DNA of 64,000 bases. Source: Spongospora subterranea f. sp. subterranea. Lineage: Eukaryota > Endomyxa: Phytomyxea > Phytomyxea > Plasmodiophorida. The stretch is taken from NCBI GenBank assembly GCA_049724395.1, contig JAUGWO010000107.1, positions 124,001-188,000 on the forward strand, in the 5' to 3' direction. Below are positions 1 through 11,235 of this stretch, piece by piece. Under the pieces are notes generated by a model. It did not search any database. It was not told the DNA's origin and saw nothing but the letters and a program-made list of their open reading frames with translations. The position numbers and the translations under genes were made by a program. Position 1 is the first letter of the stretch. Every line of letters begins with the position of its first letter.

Positions 1-1075
1 CACCAGTCGGACCCCTCCACTCACACCTGACAACTGCTCCACTGTTTCCAAACGGATTTGAGGGAAAGACTGACAGCTGTTCCATCACCAGTCGGACCCC
101 TCCACTCACACCTGACAACTGCTCCACTGTTTCCAAACTGATTTGAGGGAAAGACTGACAGCTGTTCCATCACCAGTCGGACCCCTCCACTCACACCTGA
201 CAACTGCTCCACTGTTTCCAAACGGATTTGAGGGAAAGACTGACAGCTGTTCCATCACCAGTCGGACCCCTCCACTCACACCTGACAACTGCTCCACTGT
301 TTCCAAACGGATTTGAGGGAAAGACTGACAGCTGTTCCATCACCAGTCGGACCCCTCCACTCACACCTGACCACTGCTCCACTGTTTCCAAACGGATTTG
401 AGGGAAAGACTGACAGCTGTTCCATCACCAGTCGGACCCCTCCACTCACACCTGACCACTGCTCCACTGTTTCCAAACGGATTTGAGGGAAAGACTGACA
501 GCTGTTCCATCACCAGTCGGACCCCTCCACTCACACCTGACCACTGCTCCACTGTTTCCAAACGGATTTGAGGGAAAGACTGACAGCTGTTCCATCACCA
601 GTCGGACCCCTCCACTCACACCTGACCACTGCTCCACTGTTTCCAAACGGATTTGAGGGAAAGACTGACAGCTGTTCCATCACCAGTCGGACCCCTCCAC
701 TCACACCTGACCACTGCTCCACTGTTTCCAAACGGATTTGAGGGAAAGACTGACAGCTGTTCCATCACCAGTCGGACCCCTCCACTCACACCTGACAACT
801 GCTCCACTGTTTCCAAACGGATTTGAGGAAAAGACTGACAGCTGTTCCATCACCTAATCCACGTACACCTGACCTCTGCTTTATTGTTTCCAAAAGGATT
901 TGAAAAAAAGACTGACAGTGTTCCATCACCTGTCGGACCCCTCCACTCACACCTGACCCCTCCACTCACACCTGACCCCTGCTCCACTGTTTCCAAACGA
1001 GTTTGGGGTGAAATGAAGTGGAGATAAAAGAGACTGACAGCTGTTCCATCACCTGTCGGCCCGCTCCACTCACAA
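1..1075. repeat. 85-bp tandem satellite array
   Basis: A unit of 85 bp recurs in head-to-tail order from the left window edge. Ten near-identical copies fill 1-850. More diverged, shortened copies continue to about 1,075, including a local 21-22 bp duplication near 937-975. Copies differ at a few positions: an A/C site in the centre separates copies 1-4 and 10 from copies 5-9. Because 85 is not a multiple of three, the minus strand stays open across each phase and gives spurious, overlapping 66-residue frames every 85 bp. These are not genes. The array is cut by the window edge, so its full length is unknown. Confidence 0.97.
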
Positions 1076-1258
1076 CTCTTCAATTGGAACGGACTGTTGT
1101 TCCGTGACTGGAGGCGCTAACGTTTTACTCACTAGAACTAATCCGGAGCGATTAGTTTGGTGTTACGGCGCTGCCCAAACCACGATTGATCGTTGGGCAA
1201 TGGTTCAGACATGAAGCGGAATAATCAATAGGGCAATCGATATTCCAAGCCTAGATAC

Positions 1259-2062
1259 ATGACCAGGGATCTAGATGACTGCTCTCTGACCTGGCTCAGA
1301 TGCACAATTCTCCTGACGGTCATCTCGATCGTAATCATTCCAACTTCGACGGTGGAGTTCGCCCAGAAGACCATATTCGGGTGCACGGGATGCCTGACAT
1401 TGATGGACCTTAGGGAAAATCAACAGCAAAAATCTCGATATTCGATTGGCCAGAACGTTATCAAGTATTTGGCGAACAATGGGCACTTTTTGGCACAGAA
1501 TATTGTGAAATATTATGGTGTAAGGTCGAAAGACGATGGCTTAATCAAAGATTTTCACGATTTTGAATCGAAATGCAAGAAACCGTTCTCGATGGATGAA
1601 GCCAAGCAGGTTGCACGGGAATTTGAGGCACATATGCAAATCCTGACAGCTCTTCAATGGTTTATTGAGGACAATGAAAGAAAACCCAGTGGTGACCTTA
1701 GGCAGCTTCATGCTGCCGTGAATTGCCATTCAATGATTGCCAGATCTTTAGAAATTCTGCCAAAACCTTTGGTTCAGTATCCTACCACACGTTTAATCGC
1801 ATTCGCGGTTGCCGCCTGGTTATTGATAGCTGTAATTAGCTGGAGGGGTTACGTCGCCGTTCATGCACTCTACCAACAAGAACCGGATCGATTCTTTGAC
1901 GGATATCAATACGCGCTCACGGTCTGGAGCAATTGCACAAATTGGGTTCTACAAACAGCACGAGACAATAATAAGGTCTCAGCCAGCGTTTGGGCGCCAA
2001 GTTCGCCAGATATCGTCGTTGATACGAATCCAAGTGAGATGAGAAATACCAATCTTTATTAA
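1259..2062 (+). CDS. unrecognised two-segment membrane protein
   Basis: This is a single open frame of 267 codons starting at an ATG. A hydrophobic stretch at about residues 13-33 could be a signal anchor or signal peptide. A second strong hydrophobic segment lies at about residues 179-200. The roughly 145 residues between them are polar with several cysteines, and a cytoplasm-like tail of about 65 residues follows. I recognise no family. The length, the unbroken frame and the two well-formed membrane segments argue for a real gene. The opposite strand has only short fragments. Confidence 0.6.
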   Translation: MTRDLDDCSLTWLRCTILLTVISIVIIPTSTVEFAQKTIFGCTGCLTLMDLRENQQQKSRYSIGQNVIKYLANNGHFLAQNIVKYYGVRSKDDGLIKDFHDFESKCKKPFSMDEAKQVAREFEAHMQILTALQWFIEDNERKPSGDLRQLHAAVNCHSMIARSLEILPKPLVQYPTTRLIAFAVAAWLLIAVISWRGYVAVHALYQQEPDRFFDGYQYALTVWSNCTNWVLQTARDNNKVSASVWAPSSPDIVVDTNPSEMRNTNLY

Positions 2063-2615
2063 CGAAGAAGCTGTTATAAATTATTAGTAAACCATATAAA
2101 TCCACATTAGCTGTTAACACAGACCGCTCTTCAAAAAGAACAGTCCTCGGAAAGCTGAAACATTGTCGTCCCCCAATTTTTACAAAACTCTTGGGATGAG
2201 ACAACTAAACTAGTTTCATTGGTAAGCGAAGTTTAGCAAAAATGTAGTCTGCATCGATGTATTGATAATACAGGTAGAGAGACACGGTATCGGCCAGCGC
2301 CGGTTATCATGATGGTGTGCATGGACACAGGCGTGAGGTCGACCAATGCCTGGATTCACACGTCGGCCAGTCTTCTGAAGTGAGACAGAACCCCGCCATA
2401 TCGGCTTTGCTGGAATCTGAGACAAAATTCGGCACATCGTCACCGATAACACCGCCAATGCAACCTCGAGTGCATGGAAATGAGTTCATCAAACTCGAGC
2501 ATTTATTGATCAACTGAAAATGATCTCTTGCGCATCGATATGATGGAAGAAACGAAGTACATGCCGAGTTGCAGTCAACTAATCCTAACAGTTCAAACGA
2601 AAGCATTTTAAAAGG
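2063..2615. other. intergenic, nothing recognised
   Basis: This gap lies between the 3' ends of the membrane-protein gene and the GlcNAc-transferase I gene. It holds only short frames on both strands with no recognisable motif. The two genes are convergent, so it probably contains both 3' ends. Confidence 0.5.
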
Positions 2616-4363
2616 TTAATCAATGCACATACCGTCCTGAGACGCTGCTACAATGGTTAAACCGGAATGAACGGTGAAACGCAGAGAATTAGGGCAGAAG
2701 GGGGATATCCGTTTATCGACCAGAATGAGGTGCTGATTCTCGCGGACCTGCAATTTGATGATACCTTTGTACGTTGTGCGAGGAGCCGGAAGGACGTTAA
2801 GATCGAATGAAACAAGCGAGCGGAAATCCTCCAAGTAGTAAGCAGCGATCAACGTAGAGCGGTTGGAAGAATCTGGTGCACTAGCGAGAACGTCGGAAAT
2901 GGACCCTTATGATTACAATGTCAGCAAACAACAGCAGTTCGTTTGAAAAAAAGAAGAGTACCATCGGAATGGTTATACAATTTCCCAGTAGCTATAGTTT
3001 GGGCAATAAACTCGTCGTATCTGGGTTCTAATAAATATGACAAATCCCCAAAATCCAGTACAGTTTCTTCACTAAAAGCTATCTGGTTGATGTATTGTGC
3101 AAAAAACGAATCCGAAACTGTTGATCCAACGGCGCCAATGTTCTGGTTGCGTGAGATCTAGATATCACATTAACGATGTGATCAACAAGTGTATGGCCTG
3201 TTTACCTGTGGCGCAATACATGATCTGCCCTTGCTAACGGTATCCAGCCGCATCCAATGATCCCAATGGTCACGGGGAAACGTCTTGGAAAGCTCTTGCC
3301 ATAACTCTTTTCTCAACATCCATCCCTAAAACTGTTGGTTACACAAATATGAGCATCGGTCGTGTTAAAACCCATACCAAACCAGGAAAGAAATCAGTTC
3401 TGAAGAATAAAGTATTATTATGAGCATATTGACGAGTTCCTAGATCGTTCCAGGATGAAACGCACCAAATTGACTACGGAACGAACCCAAGTAAGAAAAG
3501 TAATGTGCAGCAAAACAAAGGTTTACAGGATCAACATCTAGTAAATGAGCAGTCTGCTCGAACATGATTAAGGCGTCTTGTGAGAGAAATAAATCGTCCT
3601 CCAGTACGACCACATGACTGTGCTGCTTCTCAGTGAACACCTGATCCAAGGCCCATCGATAATGCTGCGCTAGATATGCGGTGGGACCTTGCCCAGAATC
3701 AATTTCAGGGTCTCGCTTCCTCTTCAAATGCTGAACCCATTCAGAATGATCTGCAATCGTGGTGGTCGTGGCGGAATCATCACCATCTTGGGATACATAT
3801 ACCTGAAACAGATTACGGCGCGGCAAGCCGTTTAACCCTATTGAAATAGCCTCGTCAAATATTGCTGGTAGACCGGTAAATCGAATTTACTAGAGAGTAC
3901 ACGCCCAAGATAATCAGGCCTATTGTAGGTGAGAACCAAGATCGCAGGGTTCTTTGCTGGTGATTCAAAATAGGTTTGGGCAAGGTTCAGGAACATCGAA
4001 TGCGACCGATTGAACTGTGAAGCTTTGGCTGTACGGGCTCCAAGTAAAGTTTGAGATTGCGAAATGGATTTGACATTGTGCAGCGATTTCGTATTCGGTA
4101 ACAATTGAGCATTAGATAATCCGATCTATCCAAGACAATTAGTAGACACTCGAATGAGACAAGAAGGATCGAACCATCTTATTCCATGAAGTGAGCTGGA
4201 AGAATCCAAAAATCCAGATCGAAAGGATCAAAACGAAGAAAAAAACTAGAAGCACCGTTCGCCATCGAATCTGCGCCAAACGAAAGCGATATCTGATCCG
4301 CCGGAAAAAGCTGCGCCATATTGAATTTGCTGTTTGTCGATGTTGATGATAAAGCATTGACAC
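2616..4363 (-). CDS. MGAT1: alpha-1,3-mannosyl-glycoprotein 2-beta-N-acetylglucosaminyltransferase (GnT-I-like)
   Basis: The product is a type II Golgi enzyme of glycosyltransferase family 13, which adds the first GlcNAc that opens hybrid and complex N-glycan synthesis. Exon 1 (4363-4175) encodes a basic cytoplasmic tail and a membrane anchor at about residues 36-56. Later exons give the family's landmarks in order: an ILVLTYNRPDYLGRVL start, VYVSQDGD, the metal-binding acidic motif VVLEDDLF (EDD), a WNDLGTRQYAH block, RTDFFPGL joined to GWMLRKELW, WDHWMR, and a C-terminal YKGIIKLQVREN stretch that matches the family's closing GYRGIV motif. Visible introns include 4126-4174 (49 nt) and 3838-3890 (53 nt). 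One base is out of frame just before the WND block near 3455. The family call rests on many ordered motifs. Substrate is inferred; POMGNT1-like relatives share parts of this fold. Confidence 0.88.
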
Positions 4364-4480
4364 TTTTTATATTTAAAAGCAAAGCCCCTCAAATTAGACA
4401 AGAAAATCATGTTTCATAATCCTGTTACCATAGACACCCTCAGAAATCGTACTGTCCCGAGATCACGACATGTGTCATGT

Positions 4481-4691
4481 CAGCGCAGCCAATACGATAT
4501 CAAACGGGTAAAGTAACTTAATGATCATTGGTGACAAGTCAGCGCAGCCAATACGATATCAAACGGGTAAAGTAACTTAATGATCATTGGTGACAAGTCA
4601 GCGCAGCCAATACGATATCAAACGGGTAAAGTAACTTAATGATCATTGGTGACAAGTCAGCGCAGCCAATACGATATCAAACGGGTAAAGT
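4481..4691. repeat. 59-bp tandem repeat, about 3.6 copies
   Basis: The unit begins at 4481, 4540, 4599 and 4658, and each full copy is identical by eye. The last copy breaks off after the common AAACGGGTAAAGT word. Perfect identity implies recent amplification or homogenisation. It lies about 120 bp upstream of the start of the divergently placed GlcNAc-transferase I gene, so it may sit in its promoter. Confidence 0.95.
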
Positions 4692-5934
4692 GAAAAAAAT
4701 TTACACGATCTACCTTGGACCTGACACTTGGCTATCTGGCATAAGGCCAATGGGGCGATGAGCTGGGATCTGGTCTGTTCAAATGTTAAAATCCTAACAA
4801 TGTTGTTTTTCCATTGTAATGAGTAATGAAATGCATATTAGAGTATACTGAAACTCCAATATGCATTTAATGACTCATTAAGATCTTGGAGAAGTTCAAA
4901 CTGGTCATCAATCGGTGGATACGCCACTTGCATGGCCCTTAGATGGATCCTGTGCGAAAATAGGTTGAGTGAAATGATTTGACTATGTACCATATTGTCA
5001 CTTCACGAACCAATCGTAAACCTCAAACCATTGAAAAGGAATCCTCCCACTTGCGATCGTCTTCGAGTTGGTGTTCCTCATGTGATTCCTTAAACTCTGC
5101 TATTTTCCTTTTCTATTTGCAGTAACAGCGACTGCAGTTTCTCCCTTGGACGAAATCGACATGCCTTCCTAAAGCCGAACTTCGGTAATCTTGAAGTTGC
5201 ACTTTCGGCCTTCGCCGATAAATATCCTCGATCGGTGCGGATCGATAGAGGATAGCGCTGGCCCACAAGGTTCGCAGAGTATGGCAATCAGGCTGTGTAG
5301 GTCCAATGTAGCTAGTGCATCCAACCTGATGACATACAATCGGAGCCATGTTAACCCTTCCGATTTCCAGGTCCTCGATGTTTTACTCAAAAGTCCCTCG
5401 TTCATATATACATATGGCAGAATCGGAAATAGATATATCCTAACCACGTGATTGTCATTGTAGGGTAAAACCGCATTACTGATCGAAGACAGACTGGCAA
5501 TGGGATTATCTGCATGTACTTGTAATGAACCCAACAATACAGGAGCAAAACGCAATTGAGACCACTGGAATCTATGTCCGAATCAGTACTTAATGGGTGA
5601 GCTGAAACTGGCAGAATATCTAATCGGCGATTGGATGTCAGCAAACTTCAAGAGCCCTGTACTGTGATTACACAATTTGAGATTCCAACGCTGAGCGATC
5701 GGCAATTGAACGTCAGCACAGCTAGAGTATAAATCTGCACTGTCATTACACAGCTTGAGAATCGATATCTTTACTGTGATTGGACTCAATCACAGTAATT
5801 TGATCCGATAATTGTTCAGATCCGGACCTTGGAGCAAAGCTGAGTCCATCGAAAGAGTTAAATAAATCCAATAAAATAGCCAAGGTTTAACCTGCTGATG
5901 GCCGGCGATATTTAATTCTGCAGCTGCAATTCAA
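4692..5934. other. gene-poor stretch with small repeats
   Basis: No gene was recognised. It contains an imperfect palindrome at 4818-4878, in which an AATGAGT...ATGCATATT arm faces AATATGCAT...ACTCATT. It also contains a degenerate direct duplication of about 65-70 bp, with copies at about 5618-5680 and 5699-5765 that share the words TGTCAGCA/CGTCAGCA and TTACACA(A/G)(T/C)TTGAGA. The short frames here have no family features. Confidence 0.5.
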
Positions 5935-7262
5935 ACATAGTAAATCGGCTGGGGACCGTGTTGGCATTGGGAGTAAAGTCAGGCCGGTGTGATGGAGGAA
6001 GAGCGATGCCAGACTGAACTAACTGAAAGTATTGAAAGTACTGATCGGCGTCTGTCTTAATTTCTAGCAACGAATGCGCTCAGGTTGAGATGCGGCGTGG
6101 GGACATCTCGTTGATTTGAGCATTATATGATTTCAGTGGGTTGTTGGTTCGATTGGCAACATTTCCCCTGTTGATATCTGAGTGATAAGATTCCAGTCAC
6201 GAGGAGAGCGCATCGATGTTTCTTGAAGTAATCGAAATACTTTTTTGAAGAATCCACCTCCACCTCACTTTCCAAAGCCAATAAAGCACTGAAGTACTGA
6301 AATCCCACCGTCGTAATCTCATACTCAATAACGGTTAGCGCGTTCAAGATCTCTGACCTCATCAAGCAAGTGACTGAATGATCTGATGATGTCAATTTCA
6401 AAAGGACCCTTCGACTGGCTTGTTTTTACTGGAAAAAACCTCCGACAATTCCATAATCTGTCCCCAAATACATTGAAAAAATTGTCACCTTCTACAGATC
6501 ATAGAATCAGTTGCAACACATCATGTACCTTTAACAGCATTGATCAAAGCTCGTTCAAAATCACAGGTGCCACTGCCTGGATTGATTGTTGTTCCAATGA
6601 CCGCTTTGATCAAATTGCCATGCTGTATAAACTAGCGGTTTGGCCGGTCATCAAAACAAAGAAACACGACAAATACAAGTCGTTGACCATGTTTTTTGCC
6701 ATCACCACCAGAAGCTGTTTAAAAGGAGCCGGGACAACTTTGCATGTTGTGTCCACGAACAAATGAATACCTGGTTGTTTTAGCGTTTTGTATAAACCAG
6801 GATGACCCATCATGCGCGGCGTACTGTACCCGCTGCTTGCTCTCCGACTTCGTCATCATCTTAACCGGATCGGTTTTATACTTGTCTAGAAGCTGACTTC
6901 CACCCAGATTGAGGTTGCGGTTCGTGAGCGGTCAGTTTCAGCAAGATCATCAATCATTCCATTCATTTGAAAATAATTGACATCATCAATATACCAATGA
7001 ATCGCAGCCCCTTTCACAACACCGACCTCCTCCTCGACATTCTTGACCTGCACGTCAATTTCATGATCAAGTCTAGGGTGGCAGCAGTGAGACTGCTGTT
7101 GATCCCTGACCTGGACGGTTCCATTGGGCAATACTACCACTGGCCTGTGATTTGTGGCGCCACGTTCACTGCAGCGGTTGGATTTCGTGCCGTTTTCAGA
7201 AGTCGAGGATATTACGTATTTTTAAAAACCATCTTACACAATGCTTCTCTTCGACGACATTG
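5935..7262 (-). mobile_element. decayed Mutator-like (MULE) transposase with FLYWCH finger
   Basis: Read on the minus strand, the pieces follow the usual order of a MULE transposase. First is a FLYWCH-like zinc-finger region (FENGTKSNRCSERGATNHRP, then NGTVQV and QQSHCCHPR, about 7220-7050). Next is the catalytic-core block with HLFVDTTCKVVPAPFKQLLV, then MVNDLYLSCFFVLMTGQT (about 6760-6640). A CDFERALINAVK segment follows (about 6560-6520), then YFDYFKKH and RTNNPLKSYNAQI near the C-terminus (about 6235-6130). The frame shifts and stops at least three times, so no intact protein is made. It is a plain DNA transposon relic. I could not define terminal inverted repeats or a target-site duplication. 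Confidence 0.8.
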
Positions 7263-8964
7263 ATTATCTATTGAAAAGTGAGGGCTAGATTCGAGAAGAA
7301 TCAGGATTAACTTTGAGCCATTTTGGCCAAATCGAGCGTTTAGGCCATTTTTGGGCCATTTTGAGCCTTGGGCCATTTCAACTCTCCGATTTTTTAGCTG
7401 GGGGTATATAGGTATGATTCTATGTGTGCCAATAGTTTTGGCGTCTTTTTTGTTTATATCAATGGGTTCCCCTTGTCATTCTGGATCTATTTGTATTTCT
7501 CCGAAATTCATTGGCCTTTTCGTCATGAACCATGCCACGTCGACGTGTGCAATGCACAATAATTGCTTAGACGCATCAGATAATCACTGATGCGTACTCC
7601 TCCCAAATAATATAAAAAATATGGCCCGTCAATATCGAGTTGACTCGTGTCAGATTTGGGACTGGAAAAAAGTCGTTTGCTGACTTTCGAGCCGACACAA
7701 ATTTGAAACTGAACGTCAAATCAAGACCCATACAGAGAGAGGAGCCCTTCGAGCAGCTGGAGTCGTTCTTCGAAATTCAAAGGGAACGTCTTTTGCCTGT
7801 CACAATCTCATCATCATGAAAGTGGGTTCCAATTTAAAAAACCAAGATTAGAATTACATAAAACAGACTGCGTTGACAAATATCTTCTCAGTTCGTGAAC
7901 AAGAGATGAGATTTGCCAGGCAAAAGAAGCTCCTTTTTGAACTTCAAAGAACGCTCCAGCTGGGCTGGTGAATTAACCATGTAGGTAGGGAGGGATGGCC
8001 ATGTGTGTAGACATATCCATAGCAAGCGAGAAGGATGCGGAGGATACCGCTTCAGAGAGTTATTGCAGATTCAGAGCACACTATATCCGAATATAACTGG
8101 TGACTTTGCCTTCACTGGCGTTGCCAATGGACGATCTGTCCTTCGTCATCCGGGACGCCACGGGACGACGCGCCTGCATTGAATGATCAGATGAAACTGG
8201 GCTGGATTCCTGAAAACGATGACGATAACCATCCGTCTGCATGTCTGAGTCACCCTCGTCTTCCTCCGCCCTAAGACATCCTCGAAAATTGCCAAATCCC
8301 GCTCTTTGTGATTACTTTGTTTGAATCATCGGGGTGAGAAAGCATTTCGCCAAAGATTACATCAACAATTGTCTTGTTCGAAAAAGTGCACAGCTGCCTG
8401 GACTCCGCCAAAATATGATTTGATCGTGTTCCGATGGACAACAGGGGAATTCTCGTCGGAAAACGTAGTCTCCTCCTGCTTCATCAGTGTACTGTACGTC
8501 GCCCAATGCACAGGATGTTGTGTCAACATGTGTCTGCGGTTGACATCAACGCGATATGAATTCCGGAAATATAGAATGTTTTCAGTACAGTAGCTTGCTT
8601 TGCTTTGGCTCCAATCTACCAAAATGCACACAAAAACTGCAGCAAACCGACACTACCGACTTCGTGCTTGCGTCCCGCTCATATATCTTCAGCCCATATG
8701 CAACGGCATGGGTGGCTGGCGCTTGGAAGGCATTAAATCAGTGTAACCAACTCTTAGTCAAACGGAACATGAGAGAACAAATATATGTTCAGGAAGCCCC
8801 CACAGACACTCTCAGACGATTATCAAGCTAAAGTGGGATGGTTGGTTAAACGCCACTAAGTGGCCTGTTCATGTATTTATTGTTCAACTGCCGTGAGGCC
8901 CGTGACGGGGTCCGCCAATTGACAATGGCGCTATGCGCACAATCGCCCTATCATTTAAAGAAAT
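7263..8964. other. gene-poor interval with possible further transposon debris
   Basis: No intact gene is visible. Near 7320-7375 the word GGCCATTTT recurs several times. At about 7621-7980 a broken plus-strand reading resembles the helix-turn-helix region of pogo/Tigger-like transposases, but too weakly to name. The remaining frames up to 8830 overlap each other on both strands and carry no motif. Confidence 0.4.
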
Positions 8965-9770
8965 ATGCCACTGATTCGTTTAGCGGCTAGTGATGCGTCC
9001 GAACCCGTTTTGGTGGAGGACGAGACGATTATATACGATATCGATAATATTGATATGGTTTTAGGAGATGATCAGGGTACAGAAGGAATTGCCCCTGGAA
9101 GGTTATTCATCACCAATCGGTAGCTACCTACTATCGCCATCTCTCACCCTAAAACCCATTATATTCTTCATAAAATAGGAATATAATATGGCTAAAACAT
9201 GTCGATAATGAAGGATGGGCTTTCGATATTCCATTCAGTAAGGGACTCCCTACAATCTAACTTTACAGTTTTTCGACTTTGCAATCTGGTATTAAATCTC
9301 TCTACAGCCACATCATCGGTTCGAAACTGCTCTTTTCGTTTGTTTTCCATCGATGAAGAGCGGTTTTGTTGCAACCATGATTGTTGGATCTCTTGTTGAA
9401 GATCGCTCTATCTCGTTTTTCTGTTTATTCAATCTCTTTTATCTCGTCATTTATTTCATGTTGTGACATATACTCATTAGTGATTTATTAGTCGGTTTAC
9501 ATGCATTATCTATCAACGGAACCGATGATTGTCCTGGACCATGGTTGCTGGTCCAGTTCGATATCGACTACGACAGTGATGATCCCCGATTTGATCGGGC
9601 AATGCCGTCTACTGCCAAGGGATCGGTCAACGTCTCTGACAGCGTTATACGAGGCCATCTGTCGGGCGATGGCGGAATCTGCCGTTCTCCTGGAAGAACA
9701 GGAACCTGATCTCAAAGACAGAGGTGAATCAGATCTAATATCAGATAATCAACAACGATCTCAACAATAA
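8965..9770 (+). CDS. CLNS1A: pICln / methylosome subunit (chloride conductance regulatory protein ICln)
   Basis: pICln is an assembly chaperone that holds Sm proteins and presents them with the PRMT5 methylosome for snRNP building. The order of matches to the PH-like fold is clear. Exon 1 (8965-9119) carries DQGTEGIAPGRLFITN, exon 2 (9179-9237) carries IIWLKHVDNEGWAFDIPF, and exon 3 (from 9492) begins GLHALSINGTDDCPGPW and continues to LLVQFDIDYD, as in the human SLHALSRD...HLYVMV strand. The acidic loop and then CRLLPRDRSTSLTALYEAIC match the FRFVPSDKSALEAMF helix. The last stretch lies one frame away from the start of exon 3, so a one-base indel sits near 9560-9600. Intron 2 (9238-9491, 254 nt) is five times longer than the others. 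The protein is about 170 residues, shorter at the C-terminus than animal forms. Confidence 0.75.
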
Positions 9771-10045
9771 AAACTGCAATTCACCAAGGAATTTGGAGGT
9801 TTGAGATGTCGATAATGGTGATCTTTTTTGAATGATTTAATCTGTTGGAGTTTGTCATAGATTGGGATTGTGTTGGTCACATCTTCATGGTCTGTGTAAT
9901 ATTGGGGTCAATTGTGGGATATTTCATAGTGATATTGATATCTTGGTGATTCGTTTGTGATTGATAGTCTGTTCTCGTGTCCCCTAATCCAGTTCCTGTC
10001 ATTTATAATCAGGTCCCCAATTGCCCTCGTTCATCAACCCTCAAC

Positions 10046-11235
10046 ATGTTTTTCCTATTGATATCCTCGATCCTGTTTTATTCTGTCACATCATCCTCTG
10101 ATCGAATCCCGGTCCAGACCGACACCTGCACCATTAGCGGTGATCCTCATATTCATAATGTATTTCCCTAATCATCGTCATCATCATTATCATTCAAAAA
10201 TCCGTCTCTCAGTTTCAAAGCGTCGAATTCGATTATGAAGGCGTGGGATATTTCACAGCGGTTCAGAATGACTTCCTCAGCGTTCGTGTGCATATGGCAC
10301 GATTATCAACCAATCATAGTTATGTTCGTGGAGCGATTGTCCAACTGAACGGATTGAGATCGTGTCGTTCAGTTGATTGTGGCGCTTTAAACACATTAAC
10401 ACTGGAATATGGTGTCAATATTTCAGGTTCTCAACAGCCCGATCAGATTCGCTGTCGATTTCAGAGCGGGGAGAATGCCCAACAGGATATCGATTTGATT
10501 CAGTCGATTGAGAATAGCGTTGAGAGCGATCAGTTCACAATGGCGCTAAACAGGACAGGTGTATTATTATCATCCTATACGACAACATCCATTACATTAG
10601 CGATCAATATATCAGGACAGGCACCGATCATGATCACAATCGGTTCTGGGTTTATATCGATGACCGCGATCAACCCCTTATTATCCGACTCGACCGGGTT
10701 CTGTCAGATCAAGCCCGATATCTCCCGATTATATCCCCATAATGATCCCCTATATGATGATGCTATGGCCTCCTTCTCAAATGAGGATATCGCAACGTCA
10801 TTACCTGATCGTGACATGTCATTATCCAATAATATCATCACATTCCCATCGTCATATTCCCTGAAACAATCGCTTTATCAATGCCGACAATTGGCTTCAT
10901 CCTTGGCGATCACCGACCAACGCCCATTTCGCCAATGTGTTTACGATTTCATCCAGACGAACTCGACGCTGATCGGGGCCAGCAATTTTCAGGCCATGAT
11001 CAGCTCGAAAGCGGACGCCGATTATCTGATTGAGGCGAATCCAACGCGTCCCGAGACCATTGTGCAAAGGCGTCAAACGGCAAGCAGTGCGAATATGGCG
11101 TCGATTATCATATCAGGGGCTCTAGGAATGGCATTCTTTATTGGGGTATTCGCTAATCGGCGCCTTCGTAATCAGCAATCACAGCAATTATCTGTGGCCA
11201 GAGCTAATGCCATAAGATTGGTCGATCATCTTTAA
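10046..11235 (+). CDS. secreted or surface VWD-domain protein with C-terminal membrane segment
   Basis: Two exons, 10046-10159 and 10213-11235, are split by a 53-nt intron and give 378 residues. Residues 1-17 form a hydrophobic signal peptide. CTISGDPHIHN joined to FQSVEFDYEGVGYF is the start of a von Willebrand factor type D domain (the CTVSGDPHY...FDG pattern). The domain runs to about residue 200, where GFCQ resembles the usual G(L/F)CG end. Several N-glycosylation sequons follow. A single hydrophobic segment at about residues 326-346, followed by basic residues (NRRLRN), would anchor it with most of the protein outside the cell. The exon junction falls inside the most conserved motif and restores it, which supports the model. 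The ligand is unknown. Confidence 0.75.

Noticed and set aside
21-816. Series of overlapping 66-residue minus-strand frames
   Set aside because: They are produced by the 85-bp satellite, which is open in every phase; no independent coding evidence exists.
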